Shown here: in pieces, positions 62,306-64,000 of the stretch
Layout of the letters: each line of letters starts with the position of its first letter
Position numbering within the stretch: position 1 is the first letter of the stretch
Source of the DNA: Hymenobacter pini
Lineage (GTDB): Bacteria > Bacteroidota > Bacteroidia > Cytophagales > Hymenobacteraceae
DNA length: 64,000 bases
Reading direction: 5' to 3'
Assembly (NCBI RefSeq): GCF_020421205.1
Contig: NZ_JAIZZH010000001.1
Span: 1,037,691-1,101,690 of the forward strand
Position numbers and translations under genes: made by a program
The notes under the pieces: model-generated
Told to the model about the DNA's origin: nothing
What the model saw: the letters and a program-made list of their open reading frames with translations, nothing else
Database searches by the model: none

Positions 62306-64000
<1,695 letters not shown>

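Overview
The window looks like chromosome from a GC-rich member of the Bacteroidota, most likely Hymenobacter or a close relative in the Hymenobacteraceae. Four things support this. There are two type IX secretion (T9SS) cargo proteins and a PorP/SprF partner. TonB-dependent receptors are present. Several genes have the Bacteroidota promoter type, with a -7 box TAnnTTTG or TAnnTTCG and a TTG about 19-20 nt upstream. Dispersed palindromes that I associate with Hymenobacter intergenic DNA occur repeatedly. The genus is inferred, not proven. No prophage, IS transposase, CRISPR array or rRNA operon is visible.

Layout, 1-20 kb: the 3' end of a TonB-dependent receptor; a Crp/Fnr-like regulator; a three-gene molybdenum hydroxylase operon of the PaoABC type; a small accessory island at 6.87-8.64 kb holding an AT-rich orphan gene and a DUF433/DUF5615 toxin-antitoxin pair, bordered by a duplicated 3' end of an MFS transporter gene; a lipoprotein; a SprF-like protein with a 1621-residue SprB-like repeat adhesin; a DOPA-dioxygenase-like enzyme with a Tat-like leader; and a sorbosone-dehydrogenase-like protein paired with a cytochrome c.

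20-36 kb: a large GH63-type glucosidase, an ankyrin protein, a bile-acid-symporter-family protein, an iron uptake pair (TonB siderophore receptor plus PepSY membrane protein), KatG, a luciferase-like oxidoreductase, a Vat-type acetyltransferase, a TauE/SafE permease, a small secreted protein and an SDR enzyme. 36-40 kb: an Lgt-fold membrane protein lacking key Lgt residues, a DUF4239 membrane protein, a radical SAM protein resembling archaeal tetraether synthase (Tes), and two small tandem membrane proteins. This is my best candidate for an undescribed system, possibly membrane-lipid or lipoprotein acyl-chain modification.

40-64 kb: a lipoprotein, an Fpg-family glycosylase, an M48-like protease, a T9SS-secreted metzincin-like protein, an ABC exporter, a divergent HxlR/QorB redox pair, an MFS protein fused to a monooxygenase-like domain, a large Ig/beta-barrel surface protein, two identical tRNA-Glu genes 6.5 kb apart, a fused trehalose-phosphate synthase/phosphatase, a DUF4260 protein with a Crp-like regulator, a secreted six-hairpin glycosidase, GAPDH, a lipid kinase, a SUI1-family protein and the 5' part of a SusB-type GH97 enzyme. 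The carbohydrate enzymes (GH63, trehalose synthesis, six-hairpin GH, GAPDH, GH97) suggest active alpha-glucan and trehalose metabolism, but they are separate transcription units. Most intergenic gaps end in clear hairpin terminators.
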